Of a DNA stretch of 64,000 bases, positions 26,274 through 34,413 are shown in pieces. The stretch covers positions 62,001 to 126,000 of the forward strand of contig CAZYQW010000119.1 of the NCBI GenBank assembly GCA_964649825.1. Reading direction: 5' to 3'. Under the pieces are notes generated by a model. That model saw nothing but the letters and a program-made list of their open reading frames with translations, searched no databases and had not been told where the DNA came from. How positions within the stretch are numbered: position 1 is the first letter of the stretch; every line of letters begins with the position of its first letter. The DNA is from CAZYQW01 sp964649825. GTDB lineage: Bacteria; Planctomycetota; B15-G4; JADJEK01. Position numbers and translations under genes: made by a program.

Positions 26274-27239
26274 GTGCCCGCGATCACCTCCACCGGGAGC
26301 GGGATCGAGGTGATCGACCGGCCGGACCGGCCTCTCGATCCGGTCGAAGCGCGAATCCGGACGCGGCTCGCGGGCATCTGCCGCACGGATCTGCAGATCG
26401 TCGGCGGCTACATGGGATTCAAGGGGGTGCTGGGCCACGAGTTCGTGGGTGACGTCGTCGAATCGACCGATCCCGCGTGGGAGGGGGCGCGCGTGGTCGG
26501 CGACATCAATTGCGCCTGCCTCGGCTGCTCGTATTGCAATCGCGGCCTGTTGCATCACTGCCCGAACCGCACGGTGCTCGGCATCCTCGGCCGCGACGGC
26601 GCGTTCCAGGACACGTTCACGCTTCCCACCCGGAACCTCGTGCGCGTTCCGCCCTCGATCCCGGATGAGCAGGCCGTGTTCGCCGAGCCGCTCGCCGCCG
26701 CGCTTCGCGTGCTGGAGCAGGTCGATCTGTCCCCTTGGCAACGCGTCGCGATCATCGGGGACGGCCGGCTCGGCTCGCTCGTCGCGTTCGTCCTCGCCGA
26801 GCGCGTCCATTCCATCACGTTGTTCGGTCGGCACCCGGGGCGGGTGGCGTTCCCCATCACGGTGGAAGAGCGTCCGGCGCTCTCCGCGGGCGACGTCGTG
26901 CGCGAACGGTTCGAGGTCGTGGTGGAAGCGAGCGGTTCCAGCGACGGGCTCGCGGCCGCGCTCCGACTCGTCGAGCCGCTCGGGACGATCGTCTTGAAGA
27001 CGACCTGCGCAGCGTCCCACTCCCTCTCGTTGGCCCCGGCCGTCATCGACGAGGTGCGCATCATCGGGTCTCGGTGCGGCTCGCTGCCGGCTGCGGTCGA
27101 GTGGCTTTCCCGCGGTCGACTCCCGCTGCACCAACTGATCCAGGGCCGGTTCACCCTCGCCGACGGGCGCGCGGCGTTCGCCCGCGCTGGTGAACCCGGC
27201 GTGCTGAAGGTGCTCATCGAAGGAGCCGCCCGTACGTGA
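26274..27239 (+). CDS. Zinc-dependent alcohol dehydrogenase-like (MDR) oxidoreductase
   Basis: The 321-residue protein belongs to the medium-chain dehydrogenase/reductase family. Catalytic zinc ligands are in GICRTD (Cys) and LGHEF (His-Glu), and the structural zinc lobe has four cysteines in CACLGCSYCNRGLLHHC. The cofactor-binding glycines are in IIGDGRLGSL. It is shorter than typical alcohol dehydrogenases (about 340-350), closest in plan to threonine/sorbitol dehydrogenase-like proteins. The substrate is unknown. The GTG at 26274 has AAAGGAG five bases upstream, and its stop overlaps the next start (GTGA). It may sit here only through shared transcription. Confidence 0.8.
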   Translation: MPAITSTGSGIEVIDRPDRPLDPVEARIRTRLAGICRTDLQIVGGYMGFKGVLGHEFVGDVVESTDPAWEGARVVGDINCACLGCSYCNRGLLHHCPNRTVLGILGRDGAFQDTFTLPTRNLVRVPPSIPDEQAVFAEPLAAALRVLEQVDLSPWQRVAIIGDGRLGSLVAFVLAERVHSITLFGRHPGRVAFPITVEERPALSAGDVVRERFEVVVEASGSSDGLAAALRLVEPLGTIVLKTTCAASHSLSLAPAVIDEVRIIGSRCGSLPAAVEWLSRGRLPLHQLIQGRFTLADGRAAFARAGEPGVLKVLIEGAART

Positions 27240-28645
27240 CCGGATCGTCTCGAGAAGATCTCATTCGGCGCCGATTCGAGGAGGCGGCCCAGGGCCACGT
27301 GTTCCGATGGTTCGACGAGCTCTCCGAGACGCAACAGGACGCGTTCCTGACCCAGCTCGAGAGCGTCGATCTCGCCCTCCTCGGACGCCTGATCTCGGAC
27401 GTGCAGAAGGACGCTCCGGTCGCGTCGATCGATCTCGAACGGATCGAGCCCGCCCCGTACATTCCGGTGGTCGACCGCCCGGGCGCGCGCCGGAAGGCGA
27501 ATCGTGCCGCGCGGGTGGGGGAGGAGCTGCTGCGGGCGGGCAAGGTCGCGGCGTTCATCGTCGCTGGCGGGCAAGGGTCGCGGCTCGGATACGACGGTCC
27601 GAAGGGCTGCTTCGAGATCGGACCCTCGAGCGGTCGCACGTTGTTCGACTGGCACTTCGAGAAGGTCGTGGCGACGCGCCGGCGCTACGCCGCGGAGATC
27701 GCGGTCCTCGTGATGACGAGCGACGCCAACCATGCGGAGACGGAGGCGTACCTTTCGGCGCGTGACTGGTACGGGCTGCCGAAACAGGACGTGATCCTCT
27801 TTCGGCAGGGGATGCTCCCGGCCGTCGACGTCCGCGGTCGTCTGATCCTCGGTCGCAAGGACTCCCTCTTCATGTCGCCCGACGGGCACGGCGGCTCGCT
27901 GGCGGCGCTCGTGCAGAGCGGGGCCCTCGATCAGCTCGAGTCACGAGGCGTGGAGGAGATCTTCTACTTCCAGGTCGACAACCCCCTCGCCCGAGTGCTC
28001 GACCCCGCGTTTCTCGGACACCATCGGATCGGGCGCGCCGACGTGTCGAGCAAGATGGTGCTGAAGCGTCACGCGTCCGAGAAGGTCGGAGTCTTCGCCA
28101 GGGCGGGTCGCAAGCTCGGCGTCGTCGAGTACAGCGATCTCCCGGACGACCTGTCGGCCGCGACGGACGAAGCGGGAAACCTGGTCTACCGCGCCGGGAA
28201 CATCGCGATCCACGCGCTCTCGGCCGCCTTCGTTCGCCGATTGACGGCCGGCGGATTGCGGCTGCCGTACCACCGCGCGAACAAGGAGGTCCCCTTCGTC
28301 GACGACGAGGGACGCGTGGTCGAGCCGACCGACAAGAACGGCGTCAAGTTCGAGACGTTCGTATTCGACGCGATCCCGCTCGCCAAGCGCAGCTTGATCG
28401 TGGAGGCCGAGCGCGCCCATGAGTTCTCTCCGGTGAAGAATCGCACGGGCGCCGATTCGGTCGAGACCGCGCGTGCGGACATGAGCCGATTCTTCCGCTC
28501 CTGGGTCGAAGCGGCCGGGTTCGAGCTCGAGCACGAAGAGCCGGTGCTCGAGATCTCACCGTTGTTCGCGCTCGACGCGGAGGAGTTCGTGCGTCGAGTT
28601 CGCAAGGAGAAACGACTCCCCGGGCGTGGCCTGGTATTCTCCTGA
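27236..28645 (+). CDS. UAP1-type UDP-N-acetylhexosamine pyrophosphorylase / UTP-sugar uridylyltransferase
   Basis: The 469-residue protein is of the UDPGP family, best known as eukaryotic UAP1/AGX. It couples UTP with a sugar-1-phosphate to give a UDP-sugar, in eukaryotes UDP-GlcNAc or UDP-GalNAc. The nucleotide loop is AGGQGSRLGYDGPKG. Other family blocks are VMTSDANH, QVDNPLARVLDP, KMVLKRHASEKVGVF and KFETFVFDAIP. With ddl just downstream, a role in supplying UDP-GlcNAc for peptidoglycan or LPS is reasonable; UDP-glucose is also possible. The GTG start at 27236 overlaps the MDR gene. Confidence 0.85.
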   Translation: MTGSSREDLIRRRFEEAAQGHVFRWFDELSETQQDAFLTQLESVDLALLGRLISDVQKDAPVASIDLERIEPAPYIPVVDRPGARRKANRAARVGEELLRAGKVAAFIVAGGQGSRLGYDGPKGCFEIGPSSGRTLFDWHFEKVVATRRRYAAEIAVLVMTSDANHAETEAYLSARDWYGLPKQDVILFRQGMLPAVDVRGRLILGRKDSLFMSPDGHGGSLAALVQSGALDQLESRGVEEIFYFQVDNPLARVLDPAFLGHHRIGRADVSSKMVLKRHASEKVGVFARAGRKLGVVEYSDLPDDLSAATDEAGNLVYRAGNIAIHALSAAFVRRLTAGGLRLPYHRANKEVPFVDDEGRVVEPTDKNGVKFETFVFDAIPLAKRSLIVEAERAHEFSPVKNRTGADSVETARADMSRFFRSWVEAAGFELEHEEPVLEISPLFALDAEEFVRRVRKEKRLPGRGLVFS

Positions 28646-28675
28646 CCCGTCGGTACCGCTTCGCGGAGATGAACT

Positions 28676-29674
28676 GTGACCGGCCAACGAAGCAGGGTTG
28701 CGGTGTTGATGGGGGGACCGTCGGGCGAGCGAGCCGTGTCGCTCGAGAGCGGCCGAGGCGTCGCGAACGCTCTTCGTGGCCGCGGATTCTCGGTGCTCGA
28801 GGTCGAGATCACCGCGGGGCTTCGATGGCGGTTCGACGGCGCGGCGCCGATCGCGCTGGCTGACGCAGCGGAGCGACTCTGCGACGTGGACGTCGTGTTT
28901 CCCGCGCTGCATGGCCCGTTGGGAGAGGATGGCACGATGCAGGGGTTCTTCGAGGTCCTCGGAGTGCCCTACGTCGGCTCCGGCGTCACCGCATCCGCGC
29001 TCAGCATGCACAAGGGGCTCGCGCGGCGGATCGCGGCTTCGCTTGGTCTCGACGTCGCGCCCGCCGTGGAGTGGCGAGGCGACCAGGGCGCGCCGTCGTC
29101 GCAGCTCGTCGAGGCGATCGAGGCGCTCGGGTCACCCGTGTTCATCAAGCCGATGCAGTCCGGCTCGAGCGTCGGCGTCACTCGATACGACGGCGACGGC
29201 GACCTCGTCCGCGCGATCGAGCGCGCGCGGGCGGAGGGGGGCGACGTCATCGTCGAGGCGGGCGTTGCCGGTGTCGAGGTCTCCTGCCCGGTCCTCGAGG
29301 ACGGCGATGGGTCGCCGCGCGCGCTGCCGGTCATCGAGATCGTCCCGAAGGATCACGCGTTCTTCGACTACGAGGCCAAGTACACCGCGGGCGAGAGCGA
29401 CGAGATCTGTCCGTCTCGCCTCGACTCCGCCGTCGAACGCGGCTTGCGCGACGCCGCGGTCGAGATCCATCGCACGTTCGGTTGCCGGTCGCTTTCGCGC
29501 ACCGACTTCATTCTCCGGGAAGGAACCGAGCCGGTCTTCCTCGAGACCAACACGTTGCCCGGGCTCACCCCGACGTCGTTGTTCCCGAAGTCCGCCGCGG
29601 TCGAGGGCATCTCGTACGACGAGCTCTGCGAACGGCTGGTACGCCGGGTGACGGCCCCGTCGGTCCATCCCTGA
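28676..29674 (+). CDS. ddl: D-alanine--D-alanine ligase
   Basis: Ddl joins two D-alanines for the peptidoglycan stem peptide. The 332-residue ATP-grasp enzyme has VLMGGPSGERAVSLESG, HGPLGEDGTMQG, FIKPMQSGSSVGV, the Mg-binding TDFIL and FLETNTLPGLTPTSLFP. The serine and tyrosine features fit Ddl rather than the lactate ligases. The GTG start at 28676 follows a GGAG. Its presence implies that the organism makes peptidoglycan. Confidence 0.95.
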   Translation: MTGQRSRVAVLMGGPSGERAVSLESGRGVANALRGRGFSVLEVEITAGLRWRFDGAAPIALADAAERLCDVDVVFPALHGPLGEDGTMQGFFEVLGVPYVGSGVTASALSMHKGLARRIAASLGLDVAPAVEWRGDQGAPSSQLVEAIEALGSPVFIKPMQSGSSVGVTRYDGDGDLVRAIERARAEGGDVIVEAGVAGVEVSCPVLEDGDGSPRALPVIEIVPKDHAFFDYEAKYTAGESDEICPSRLDSAVERGLRDAAVEIHRTFGCRSLSRTDFILREGTEPVFLETNTLPGLTPTSLFPKSAAVEGISYDELCERLVRRVTAPSVHP

Positions 29675-29723
29675 ATCCGGCGGTCCGCGGCGGACATCGC
29701 CGTCGCGCGGGGCGATGCTCCGC

Positions 29724-31235
29724 TCACTTCGCCGCACCGATCGCTTTCGCGGCCAGCAACCCGGGCGCACAGGAGAGTCCTCCGCCTGGATGCGAGCCCG
29801 ATCCACCGAGGTACAACCCCGCGATCGGCGTCGCGTACCGGGCGCAGGACGGAGTCGGGCGCATCGAGAAGAGCTGATCGGGTGCGTGCTCGCCGTGGTG
29901 GAGATGCCCTTGGAACAGGCCGAGCTCGCGCTCGAGGTCCGCGGGCGTGCGGAGCCGTTTCGCGACGACGCGATCCCGAACGTTCGGCGCGTGACGGGCG
30001 AGTTCGGCGAGGATCGACTCCTCGAGCGCGGCGCTGGTCGCGCCGGTGAAGCCGCCTTCGACGTTCCACGGCGCGAAGTGGGCGAGCACCGACAGGTGCA
30101 TGCGTCCGTCGGCGAGGTCCGACCCGACGATCTCGAGGGTAGGGCGCCGCGAGCAGCGGCGGTACTTCGCGTCGTCGAACGCGCGCTCGAGCTCGTCGAC
30201 CGACCCGCCCGTCCGCACGACGGTACCCACCGGCACGTCGATGGCTCCGAACCTCGGCGGCTCGGCGACGATCAAGTCGAGCTTCGCGCTCGTTCCGCGC
30301 ATCCGGAGGTTCGACGCGGCCCGCTCGAGGTCGAGCGGGAGCTCGGACGGCGAGACGAGGTCGAGAAGCGTCGTCCGGGGATCGATCGTCGAGAGGACGA
30401 CGTCGGCCGGCAGGTCGTCGCCGCCATCGAGCACGACGCCACGGACGCGGCCTTGTGCGACGCCGATCTCGCGGACACGCGCGTCGAGGCGCACGTCGAC
30501 CTTGCCGTAACGACACGCTTCGAGCAGAGCGGCAACGAGCGCGGCGGGGCCGCCACGGATCCCCTCGTCCGAGCCGACGTCGCGCAGCAACGCAAGCACT
30601 GCGGTCCCCGGCGACCATGGGCCGACGAAGCCGGCCTCGAGCGAAGGAGCGGAGTACGAGGCGCGGACGAGCGGGGACTTGAACCACTCGCCGAACCAGT
30701 CGGCCGCACACATCGGAAGGACGCGTGCGAGCCGGAAGAGGTCGGACTCGCCGAGCCGGCGGACCGATAACCCGAGCCGGAGCCAGCCGAGGACCCCGAA
30801 GAGCCCCGCCGGGAGGAGGTCGGGCGGCGGCTCGTTGAGCGCGCGCCGGAACACGGGGGCGACGCGGCGGACGAAGCGTCGGTAGCGATCCTGCGCCACC
30901 CCGTCCGCGCCGGGAGGCGGTGAGCCGGTGAGGTTGCCGTCGTCCGAAATGGTCACCGACGTACCCTCGTCGCCGAGGTGCGTCACGGCGGGCGCCGAGC
31001 GCGAGAACTGCAGTCCGAACCGGAGCAGGCCGAGTTCGTCGGCGGTCTCCCGTCGTACGAGGCGCGTGTCGTGGAGGATGCCGTGCGGCGCCAGGCCGGG
31101 TGCGAGCGGCTCGTCGGCCGCGAGTCCGCCGGCTCGCGGCCGACCTTCGAGCACGACGACCTGGTGACCGTGCCGGCCGAGCCAGGACGCCGCGGCCAGG
31201 CCGTTCGTGCCCGCGCCGATCACGACGATCTTCAT
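29724..31235 (-). CDS. FAD-dependent phytoene dehydrogenase-like oxidoreductase (COG1233)
   Basis: The 503-residue flavoprotein starts with the dinucleotide-binding motif KIVVIGAGTNGLAAASWLGR and a second FAD motif VVVLEGRPRAGGLA. The body has the CrtI/PYROXD2 fold landmarks STIDPRTTLLDLV and GTSAKLDLIV. It ends with GLYLGGSGSHPGGGLSCAPG, the C-terminal FAD-contacting motif. It is the third gene of a leftward operon, its ATG overlapping the stop of the larger paralogue (ATGA). No carotenoid synthase or other crt gene is nearby, so carotenoid desaturation is not implied. Substrate unknown. Confidence 0.8.
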   Translation of the reverse strand: MKIVVIGAGTNGLAAASWLGRHGHQVVVLEGRPRAGGLAADEPLAPGLAPHGILHDTRLVRRETADELGLLRFGLQFSRSAPAVTHLGDEGTSVTISDDGNLTGSPPPGADGVAQDRYRRFVRRVAPVFRRALNEPPPDLLPAGLFGVLGWLRLGLSVRRLGESDLFRLARVLPMCAADWFGEWFKSPLVRASYSAPSLEAGFVGPWSPGTAVLALLRDVGSDEGIRGGPAALVAALLEACRYGKVDVRLDARVREIGVAQGRVRGVVLDGGDDLPADVVLSTIDPRTTLLDLVSPSELPLDLERAASNLRMRGTSAKLDLIVAEPPRFGAIDVPVGTVVRTGGSVDELERAFDDAKYRRCSRRPTLEIVGSDLADGRMHLSVLAHFAPWNVEGGFTGATSAALEESILAELARHAPNVRDRVVAKRLRTPADLERELGLFQGHLHHGEHAPDQLFSMRPTPSCARYATPIAGLYLGGSGSHPGGGLSCAPGLLAAKAIGAAK

Positions 31236-32839
31236 CGGCGGCTCCCGACGCGCGCGCCGCGGCCGATGATGGCGCGCGCGGAGAGGGCGCCCGGGGCACC
31301 CATGATGCCGCCCCCGGGGTGCGTACCCGATCCGCACATCCACAGCCCCGGGATCGGCGTTTCGTAGCGCGCCCAACCCGGCACGGGACGGAGGAACGCG
31401 AGCTGCTCGAGGCTCAGCTCGCCGTGGAAGATGTTGCCTTCGCTGAGCCCCATCTGCTGCTCGAGGTCCCACGGGGTCAACACCTGCCGGTGGAGGATCA
31501 AGTCCTTGATGTTCGGCGCGTACTCGGCGATCGTGTCGATCACCGCGTCGCCGAACGCCTCGCGCTGGTTCGGCCAATCCGCCGCGCCCTCCTTCAGATG
31601 GTAGGGCGCGTACTGGACGAAGACCGACATGACGTGCTTCCCGGGAGGCGCGACGCTCGGATCGGTAAGGGAGGGGATCACGATGTCCATGAACGGTCGC
31701 CGCGAGAACGCGCCGTACTTGGCATCGTCGTAGGCTCGCTCGAGCGCGTCGAGGCCGTGGACGAGCGTGATGTCGCCCTCGAGGTGGGGGCCGGGCTCCG
31801 GGCGTGAGGTGAAGCGAGGCAGCCCATCGAGCGCCAGGTTGACCTTGCCCGAGCTCCCACGCAGCTTGTAGCCCTCGAGCGAGCGGACGAACTCGTCGTC
31901 GAGGTGGGACTTCCCCACGAGACCGAAAAAGGTCCGCCGCGGATCGACGGCGGAGACCACGACGTCGGCGGCAAACTCCTCGCCGCTCGACGTCGCGACC
32001 CCGAGTGCGCGTCCTTGCTCCAGGATGATCTTCTCGATGTCCACCTCGGTACGGATCTCGACCCCGTGGTGCCGAGCCGCAGCCGCGATCGCGAGGCTCA
32101 CTTGGCCGGTTCCACCCTGCGAGAGGCCCCACGCCCGGTAGGAGCCGTCGATCTCTCCCATGTAGTGGTGAAGCAGGACGTACGCGGTGCCCGGGCTCTT
32201 GACGCCGAGGAACGTCCCGATGATGCCGCTGATCGACATCGGTGCGATCAGCTCGTCGCACTCGAACCACTCCGCGAGGAAGTCGACGGCGCTCATCGTG
32301 AGCATCTTCAGGTGGAGCGCGAGATCCTCCCGTCCGGCGTCCTTGAAGTGACGGCCCAGTCGCAGCAGGTCGAGGACTTCGCCCGGGCGAAGGGACGCCG
32401 GATCGGGGGCGCGTGCGTCGATGATCGGTTGGACGAAGCGGGCCATCCGCGCCATGGCGCGTCCGAACTCCGGGTACACGTCGGCGTCCCTGGGCGAGAA
32501 GGCCTGGATCTCGCGTCGTGTCCGCCCCGCGTCACCGGTGCGAGCCAAGGAGCGTCCATCCGGAAACGGCGTGAACGTGCAGTCGAGCGGGAGGATTCGT
32601 AGGCCGTGCCGCGTCAGCTCGAGCTCGCGGATGATCCACGGGCGCAGGAGACTCACCACGTACGAGCAGACCGAGTACCGAAAGCCGGGGTAGATCTCTT
32701 CCGTCACGGCCGCGCCGCCGACGACGTGACGACGCTCGAGCACCACGACGCGCCGGCCGGCGCGGGCCAGGTACGCGGCGCAAACGAGGCCGTTGTGGCC
32801 GCCCCCGACCACGATCGCGTCGTAACGGTGGGTGCTCAC
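31232..32839 (-). CDS. PYROXD2-like FAD-dependent oxidoreductase
   Basis: The 535-residue protein closely follows the mitochondrial protein PYROXD2. Its N-terminal block YDAIVVGGGHNGLVCAAYLAR is followed by RRHVVGGAAVTEEIYPGF, SLLRPWIIRELELTRHGL, SISGIIGTFLGVKSPGTAYVLLHH and the C-terminal GLWMCGSGTHPGGGIMGAPG. The catalytic role of PYROXD2 is not established to my knowledge. The GTG start at 32839 overlaps the stop of the GcvT-like gene by three bases. The pairing of this protein with a smaller COG1233 paralogue and a GcvT-like protein suggests a shared amine or methyl oxidation pathway; this is inference. Confidence 0.82.
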   Translation of the reverse strand: MSTHRYDAIVVGGGHNGLVCAAYLARAGRRVVVLERRHVVGGAAVTEEIYPGFRYSVCSYVVSLLRPWIIRELELTRHGLRILPLDCTFTPFPDGRSLARTGDAGRTRREIQAFSPRDADVYPEFGRAMARMARFVQPIIDARAPDPASLRPGEVLDLLRLGRHFKDAGREDLALHLKMLTMSAVDFLAEWFECDELIAPMSISGIIGTFLGVKSPGTAYVLLHHYMGEIDGSYRAWGLSQGGTGQVSLAIAAAARHHGVEIRTEVDIEKIILEQGRALGVATSSGEEFAADVVVSAVDPRRTFFGLVGKSHLDDEFVRSLEGYKLRGSSGKVNLALDGLPRFTSRPEPGPHLEGDITLVHGLDALERAYDDAKYGAFSRRPFMDIVIPSLTDPSVAPPGKHVMSVFVQYAPYHLKEGAADWPNQREAFGDAVIDTIAEYAPNIKDLILHRQVLTPWDLEQQMGLSEGNIFHGELSLEQLAFLRPVPGWARYETPIPGLWMCGSGTHPGGGIMGAPGALSARAIIGRGARVGSRR

Positions 32840-34026
32840 GCTCGCTTGCGCTCCGGATCGAAGAACGGTTTGTCGACCACCCGCGCGCCGACCGTCGTGC
32901 GCTCGTATTCGATCGTCACCTCGAGCCGGAGGTCGGTTCCCGTCGCGGCGACACTCGATTCGACCGTGGCCAGCGCGAGGTTCTTCTTCAGGGTCGGCGA
33001 GAACGCGCCGCTCGTCGCGCGCCCCACTTGACGCCCGCGTGCGTCGTAGACCGGCCGGGCGTCGCGCCACGCGGCGGACGGTACGTGCAGCGGAAGCCGG
33101 CGCTTCGCGAACAGCGCTCGCAGCTCGACCTCATCCACGACGAGGCCGACGAACGCGTGCCGCCGGCCGTCGAGCCGCTCGCGGCGGATGGCGGCTTGAC
33201 CAATGAAGGGATCGCGGTCGAGCTGCACCGTCCATGCGAGGTCGAGTTCGTCCGGCGTCGATGATTGCTCGTCGATCAAGCACGCGCGCGCCGACGTGTA
33301 GTCGACGCCGTTCAGCACGAATCCCGCTTCGACCCGCGTGATGTCGAGCGCGTCGAGTCCGGCCGGGCGCAGCCCGTACGGTCGACCGTGTGCGATCAGC
33401 GCGTCCCAGACGGCGAGCGCGTGACCTGGCGCGCACCAGACCTCGTATCCGAGATCCCCCGTGTACCCGGTCCGAGTGATCTCGACCGGAACGCCGTCGA
33501 GCGAGGCGCGCGTGTGGGCGAAGAAGCGAAGCGCATCGAGATTCGCGTCGGTCGCCGCCGCGAGCACCGCTCGCGAGCTCGGCCCCTGCACCGCGAGCGC
33601 CGCGATCTGCTTCGACTGATCGATGAGCCCGACCTCGAGCCGACGCGCGTGACGCTCGAGCCAACCGAGCGTCGGCTCGGCGGACGTCAGGCGGAAGACC
33701 GATTCATCGAGACGTGTGACGGTGCCGTCGTCGAGCACCTTGCCGTGATCGTCGCACCAGGTCGTGTAGGCGACGCGGCCGACCCTCATTCGCCGCGGGT
33801 CGCGACAGAGGACGCGAGCCAGCAGGCGGCCCGCGTCCGGCCCCGAGATCTCGTACTTGTAGAGGGGAGAGACGTCGAGCAGGCCGGCCGCGTGTCGAAA
33901 CGCGACGTACTCCGGCTCGTGGCACCAGTCGTACGCGCAGACGGCGTAGTAGCCGGCCCATTCCTTCCAGCGGTAGCTCGCGCACAAGGGCGCCGTCCGG
34001 TCATGAAAGGGGGTCTTGATCGGCAT
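32836..34026 (-). CDS. GcvT-like aminomethyltransferase family protein
   Basis: The 396-residue protein has the folate-binding GcvT fold. Family signatures are FRHAAGLLDVSPLYKYEISGPDA, AALAVQGPSSR, ITRTGYTGDLGYEVW and RPAGLDALDITRVEAGF. These place it with GcvT/DMSP-demethylase/sarcosine-oxidase-type proteins that pass a one-carbon unit to tetrahydrofolate. No gcvH, gcvP or lipoyl genes are nearby, so it is not the housekeeping glycine-cleavage T protein. It is the first gene of the operon with two FAD oxidoreductases. The ATG at 34026 has no close Shine-Dalgarno; a -10-like TATAAC eleven bases upstream hints at a nearly leaderless message. Confidence 0.82.
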   Translation of the reverse strand: MPIKTPFHDRTAPLCASYRWKEWAGYYAVCAYDWCHEPEYVAFRHAAGLLDVSPLYKYEISGPDAGRLLARVLCRDPRRMRVGRVAYTTWCDDHGKVLDDGTVTRLDESVFRLTSAEPTLGWLERHARRLEVGLIDQSKQIAALAVQGPSSRAVLAAATDANLDALRFFAHTRASLDGVPVEITRTGYTGDLGYEVWCAPGHALAVWDALIAHGRPYGLRPAGLDALDITRVEAGFVLNGVDYTSARACLIDEQSSTPDELDLAWTVQLDRDPFIGQAAIRRERLDGRRHAFVGLVVDEVELRALFAKRRLPLHVPSAAWRDARPVYDARGRQVGRATSGAFSPTLKKNLALATVESSVAATGTDLRLEVTIEYERTTVGARVVDKPFFDPERKRA

Positions 34027-34033
34027 GCCGCTG

Positions 34034-34039
34034 GTTATA
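34034..34039 (-). promoter_or_regulatory. Candidate -10 for the GcvT-PYROXD2 operon
   Basis: On the minus strand this reads TATAAC, five of six bases of consensus, ending eight bases before the GcvT ATG. Transcription would start at or next to the start codon. A good -35 is not seen. Confidence 0.35.
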
Positions 34040-34109
34040 GGCTCCCGCGATCTTGGGAAAAGGACTGTCTTCAGTGAATCGAGTCGTTATCCTCTTGCCG
34101 CTGCACCTG

Positions 34110-34197
<88 letters not shown>

Positions 34198-34233
34198 GCC
34201 TTCCTGGCGTCGGCGCGGCGAGAGAACCAACGT

Positions 34234-34309
34234 GGGCCGTTAACTCAGCGGCTAGAGTGCCATCCTCACACGGTGGAAGTCAGTGGTTCAAATCCACTAC
34301 GGCCCACCA
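34234..34309 (+). tRNA. tRNA-Val (CAC)
   Basis: GGGCCGT at 34234 pairs with ACGGCCC at the 3' end, followed by A and an encoded CCA. The anticodon stem CCATC/GGTGG encloses CTCACAC, giving anticodon CAC for GUG codons. It lies 36 bases after tRNA-Leu(CAA) and is probably co-transcribed. Confidence 0.96.
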
Positions 34310-34317
34310 CCGAACGA

Positions 34318-34355
34318 AACGGGCTTCGTCGGGCGCCGCCTCGACGAAGCCCGTT
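34318..34355. terminator. Strong hairpin between tRNA-Val and thrC
   Basis: AACGGGCTTCGTCG (34318-34331) pairs perfectly over 14 bases with CGACGAAGCCCGTT (34342-34355). It follows the tRNA pair and also lies beyond the end of the leftward thrC gene, so it can serve both. Confidence 0.75.
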
Positions 34356-34372
34356 CTCCGTTCCACGAGTGC

Positions 34373-34398
34373 CGAGGTTCGACGTCGAGGTTCGACGA
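34373..34398. repeat. Two tandem 13-bp repeats
   Basis: CGAGGTTCGACGT is followed directly by CGAGGTTCGACGA, 12 of 13 bases identical, in the gap downstream of thrC. No function is evident. Confidence 0.6.
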
Positions 34399-34413
34399 GG
34401 GGTTGGACGATGG

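Noticed and set aside
29724..32839. Carotenoid desaturase/isomerase pathway
   Set aside because: The two flavoproteins resemble CrtI in fold only. No phytoene synthase or other crt gene is adjacent, and the larger one is closer to PYROXD2.
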